Shown: positions 63,972 to 64,000 of the stretch, in pieces
Position numbering within the stretch: position 1 is the first letter of the stretch
Layout of the letters: every line of letters begins with the position of its first letter
Made by a program: the position numbers and the translations under genes
The notes under the pieces: model-generated
Databases searched by the model: none
What the model was told of the DNA's origin: nothing
Seen by the model: the letters and a program-made list of their open reading frames with translations, nothing else
Origin: Acinetobacter larvae
Lineage (GTDB): Bacteria > Pseudomonadota > Gammaproteobacteria > Pseudomonadales > Moraxellaceae
Length of the DNA: 64,000 bases
Assembly: GCF_001704115.1 (NCBI RefSeq)
Contig: NZ_CP016895.1
Location: 1,488,001-1,552,000 of the forward strand
Reading direction: 5' to 3'

Positions 63972-64000
63972 AAGTGTCTATAGGTTCTCTATAAATTAAG

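Overview
The window is a gamma-proteobacterial chromosome segment, almost certainly Acinetobacter. This rests on moderately AT-rich DNA and on several gene arrangements typical of that genus: tsaD divergent from rpsU-yqeY, pyrB with an inactive pyrC' partner, gpsA-sixA-gspL-gspM-pyrD-cvpA-purF in one direction, and ndh next to a D,D-carboxypeptidase and an M61 peptidase. No rRNA, tRNA, CRISPR array or intact mobile element was seen.

Layout. 1-3456 (minus) is a siderophore ABC importer in the order permease, permease, ATPase, binding lipoprotein (the last runs off the left edge), with a Fur-box-like site upstream. 3890-5205 (plus) is a YqjI-like PadR repressor and a siderophore-interacting ferric reductase, preceded by two copies of an AGATATATCT palindrome. 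5348-6568 (minus) is an MFS exporter. 7040-13085 is the most distinctive accessory block: a TonB-dependent receptor with an N-terminal signalling (STN) domain, a secreted protein of the Slam-dependent hemophilin (HphA-like) family, and a convergent FecI sigma/FecR anti-sigma pair. Together they form a HasISR/HasA-like surface-signalling uptake system built around a hemophilin-type protein.

13733-47985 is mainly housekeeping: hydroxyacid dehydrogenase, M48 peptidase with TPRs, yqeY, rpsU, tsaD, a CRP/Vfr regulator, OsmC, clpB, rlmKL, pyrB-pyrC', slyD, ndh, a D,D-carboxypeptidase, M61 peptidase, nitroreductase, gpsA (frameshifted in a G7 tract), sixA, gspLM, pyrD, cvpA and purF. Inside it, 23462-28290 holds a less understood group: a double GNAT-like protein, an EamA transporter, and an overlapping gene pair of a GNAT-like protein and a GH3-family acyl-acid amido synthetase.

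48306-57082 is a purine-degradation island with every step from urate to glyoxylate. The enzymes are HpxO, UraH, UraD, PuuE allantoinase, allantoicase and AllA, with an NCS2 permease, a LysR regulator and a divergent Rieske oxygenase. 57243-64000 holds a small zinc-ribbon membrane protein, metK, a GNAT, an ABC1 kinase, a YdjM-like membrane protein, a remnant of an IS30-type transposase, a SAM methyltransferase and a hypothetical gene.

A recurring feature is short tandem-repeat arrays at gene boundaries (for example 17 perfect copies of GATAAAA upstream of uraD, a 16-bp array between hpxO and allantoicase, a 13-bp array touching a GNAT start codon, and a 15-bp array overlapping the end of the ABC1 kinase gene). 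They suggest active slippage and possible expression tuning in this strain.
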